Of a stretch of DNA of 64,000 nt, positions 62,111-64,000 are shown in pieces (the stretch's first letter is position 1; every line of letters begins with the position of its first letter). The notes under the pieces are model-generated. The model worked only from the letters and a program-made list of their open reading frames with translations. It made no database searches and was not told the origin of the DNA. The translations under genes were made by a program, and so were the position numbers. Source of the stretch: Egibacteraceae bacterium (GTDB taxonomy: Bacteria > Actinomycetota > Nitriliruptoria > Euzebyales > Egibacteraceae); NCBI GenBank assembly GCA_030447925.1, contig JAUJNX010000012.1, positions 47,090-111,089 on the forward strand. The letters are read 5' to 3'.

Positions 62111-62815
62111 TCAGGCCCGCAGCGCCTGGGAGACCGCGGTGGACGGGTCGCCGCGCCACGGCTCGCCGTGGCCGGGGAGCAGCACGTCGGCCTGCAGCTC
62201 GGCCAGCCGGGGCAGGGACACGCGGGCCTGCGCCGCGTCCTCGTGGACCCCGTCGAGCAGGAGGCGCGGGCCGCGCTCGCGCGTGTAGGGGTCGTAGGTC
62301 ACCAGCGCATCGCCGGTGAACAGCACGCCGCGGTCGGGCAGGTGCAGGGCCGAGTTGCCCGCCGTGTGCCCCGGGACGTGGATGGCGCGCGGGAAGCCGG
62401 GCACGTCCAGGACCTGGCTGTCGACGTAGATCGTGTACTCGCGGACCGGCGGCGTCGACAGCAGGCCGTTGCGCAGCCCCTCGAGGAGCAGGGGCCAGCT
62501 CGTCGGGCGCCAGTAGAGGCCCATGTTGGGGAGCTTGCGCACCGACTTGCCCGTGTCGCCCGCCTCGACGTGGACCCGCGCGCCGGACCGCGTGCGCGCC
62601 AGCTCGGCGAAGCCGACGTGGTCGGCGTGGGCGTGGGTGAGCACGATCGCCTCGAGGTCGCCCAGCCGGCGGCCCACCGAGGCGAGCGCGTCGTGCAGCT
62701 GCGTCCAGTGCCGCGGCATGCCCGCGTCGACCAGGGTCACCTTCTGCCCCTCGAGCACCAGGTACCAGTTCACCTGGTCCGTGCCGAAGCGGTGGACCCC
62801 GGGTGCGACCTCCAT
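62111..62815 (-). CDS. MBL-fold metallohydrolase
   Basis: A 234-residue protein with the metal-binding signature THAHADHVG (about 61-69), then HVPGHTAGNSA near 150 and GDALV near 172, and the last His in LLPGHGEPW. The metallo-beta-lactamase fold hydrolyses thioesters, lactones or phosphoesters. The substrate is not known. The start ATG 62815 has GGAGACGG upstream. Confidence 0.88.
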   Translation of the reverse strand: MEVAPGVHRFGTDQVNWYLVLEGQKVTLVDAGMPRHWTQLHDALASVGRRLGDLEAIVLTHAHADHVGFAELARTRSGARVHVEAGDTGKSVRKLPNMGLYWRPTSWPLLLEGLRNGLLSTPPVREYTIYVDSQVLDVPGFPRAIHVPGHTAGNSALHLPDRGVLFTGDALVTYDPYTRERGPRLLLDGVHEDAAQARVSLPRLAELQADVLLPGHGEPWRGDPSTAVSQALRA

Positions 62816-62935
62816 GCCGTCTCCTCGCGCTGCGATCGTTGCATCGTTGGCCTGAGCGCCGACTACCCGCCCGGCGGAGGGGTTACCCACAGGGCCGGGG
62901 ACCGGCGGTCGCGGGCGGCGGGTACCGTCCCCCGC

Positions 62936-63778
62936 ATGGACGTCCTGGCCACCCCCGTCGAGGATGCACGCGTCCCCCGGCCGGGGCGGCGCGTGCCCCC
63001 CGTGGACCTCGTGCTCGTGGTCGCCGCGCTGGTCGTCGGGGTGGTGGTGCAGGGCGCGTACCACCGCCCGATCCAGGTGGCGGTCGCCGTGCTGCTCGGC
63101 CTGGCCGGGGTGGCGGGCCTGGCCCGCGGCCCGCGGCGCGTCCCGCGGGCGGCGTGGCCGCTGGTCGCGGGCGCGGCGGGGCTGGCGCTCTGGGCGGTCG
63201 CGCGCGCGGGGCTGGCGGGGTCCGCGGGCGCCGGGATGCCGATGGCGGGCCTGGCGCTCGGGGTGGCCGTCGTGGTCGTGCTCGTGAGCCGCGCGGATCA
63301 GGGGCAGCGACGGGTGCTGACTGGGGCGCTGCTGGTCCTGGGCGTCGTGGCGGCGCTGGCCGGCTGGGCGGGGGTCGCGTGGCGGCTGTTCCCCGTGGCG
63401 CTGCAGGACCAGCAGCTGTGGCGGGCGGCGGGCACCGTCACCTACGCCAACGCCAACGCGGGTCTCCTCGCGCCCCTGGCGCTGCTCGCTCTCGGCCTGC
63501 TCACGGAGCGCCGCACGGGCGCGGGCCGGGCGCCGGCGGGCGGCGGGTGGCGGGAGGCACGCGTCGACCCGCAGGCGGTGGTCGGGGCGGGCGCCTGCCT
63601 GCTGGTGACCGGGCTGGCCGCCACGCTCAGCCGGGGCGGGGCCGTGGCGTTCCTCGCCGGCCTGGCCGTGCTGGTCGCGGTGCGCGGGCCGCGGGCGGTC
63701 GTGCGGGGATCGCTGGGCCCGCTCGCCGGGGCCGGCATCGCGCTGGCCGGGCTGGCAGCGTCGTTCCTGGCGGCGGGG
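62936..63778 (+). pseudogene. O-antigen-ligase-like membrane protein, 3' truncated
   Basis: The ATG at 62936 opens a membrane protein with about nine hydrophobic helices (e.g. LVLVVAALVVGVVVQGAY and GLALWAVARAGLAGSAGAG). TYANANAGLLA near 165 and LSRGGAVAFLAGL are typical of the Wzy/O-antigen ligase superfamily. The high-GC membrane sequence stops abruptly near 63778 (SFLAAGPP). The remaining codons to 63886 read as unlike, Ser-rich sequence. The normal family has more helices and a periplasmic loop after this. The gene has been broken here. Confidence 0.65.
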
Positions 63779-64000
63779 CCGCCGCATGTGCTCCATGCTG
63801 TCACGATGAGCTGCACGATCAGCTCCACGCGGTCGAGCCTTTCGGCCCGGTGTTCCAGCACGGCATCCTCCGCCAGCGCCTGGTAGACCTCCTGAAGGAT
63901 ACCTTTCGCGCGCTGATCCTGAGGAGCAGCGGCTACAAATCTGACGTAGTCGAGTTTGTGTCGCCGGAACATACTGATCGCAATCTCATGATCCGTGCGG
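63779..64000 (-). CDS. Unknown low-GC coding sequence, truncated at both ends of what is seen
   Basis: The minus-strand frame is open from the right window edge to about 63779: RTDHEIAISMFRRHKLDYVR, FVAAAPQDQRAKGILQEVYQ, ALAEDAVLEHRAERLDRVEL, IVQLIVTAWST. It looks like real protein, while its continuation below 63779 is antisense of the truncated membrane gene. The GC content is clearly lower than its neighbours. No family is recognised. It belongs to inserted or rearranged DNA. Confidence 0.5.

Noticed and set aside
1..64000. tRNA or rRNA genes and CRISPR arrays
   Set aside because: No cloverleaf, rRNA-like stretch or regularly spaced repeat was noticed by eye, although short tRNA genes could be missed without a computed scan.

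Overview
The window is very GC-rich, with GC-biased third codon positions, frequent GTG starts and many GTGA/ATGA stop-start overlaps. Together with an F420-type luciferase-like oxidoreductase, an actinobacterial-style soluble P450, a WXG100-like protein and DUF5995, DUF4230 and SCO6745-like proteins, this points to a high-GC actinobacterium. No rRNA, tRNA or CRISPR array was seen, and the species cannot be named from this sequence.

Left arm (1-9.6 kb). Two paralogous modules lie head-to-tail on the minus strand. Each is a small ECF-type sigma factor followed, with a 2-bp gap or a 4-bp overlap, by a large STAND-type ATPase with a C-terminal helical repeat. The first ATPase runs off the left edge. 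Next come a small divergent gene, an unrecognised gene and a cytochrome P450.

Defence island (9.7-38.9 kb, mostly plus strand). A HerA/FtsK-like ATPase overlaps by 4 bp an orphan polymorphic-toxin C-terminal domain, which is followed by small immunity-like genes and a second, decayed toxin end. A PLD-family gene follows. Then comes a near-complete class 1 DISARM locus: SNF2 helicase drmD, adenine methylase drmMI, an inserted Schlafen AlbA_2/ATPase regulator, helicase drmA, DUF1998 drmB and PLD drmC. It ends in a small unknown gene, a McrBC-like pair, and a UvrD helicase with a RelE-like N-terminus. Most of the genes overlap or nearly touch. A convergent HhH-type gene closes the island.

Scar zone (38.9-42.3 kb). 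An IS5/IS427-like element with a 4-bp CTAG duplication sits in a decayed EamA/RhtA exporter gene. Beside it are a DUF433/PIN-type toxin-antitoxin pair, a headless toxin fragment, and a broken copy of the end of the UvrD gene found 4 kb upstream. Repeated gain and loss has happened here.

Right arm (42.3-64 kb). First is a divergent WXG100-like secretion-associated cluster, then a large unknown gene with a late frameshift, a HepT/MntA toxin-antitoxin pair, a zincin-like protease and a NYN-domain protein. After these come a secreted nuclease, DUF4230, SCO6745-like, a 51-aa orphan peptide, an MFS exporter, an F420-type oxidoreductase, and a membrane protein with Thr-rich repeats. The rest is an AlkA-like glycosylase, a PAS-GAF-GGDEF-EAL protein, DUF5995, GrpB, truncated haemoglobin divergent from a Rieske protein, an MBL-fold hydrolase and an O-antigen-ligase-like membrane protein. 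The last is cut off near 63.78 kb by unrelated, lower-GC DNA that continues past the right edge.
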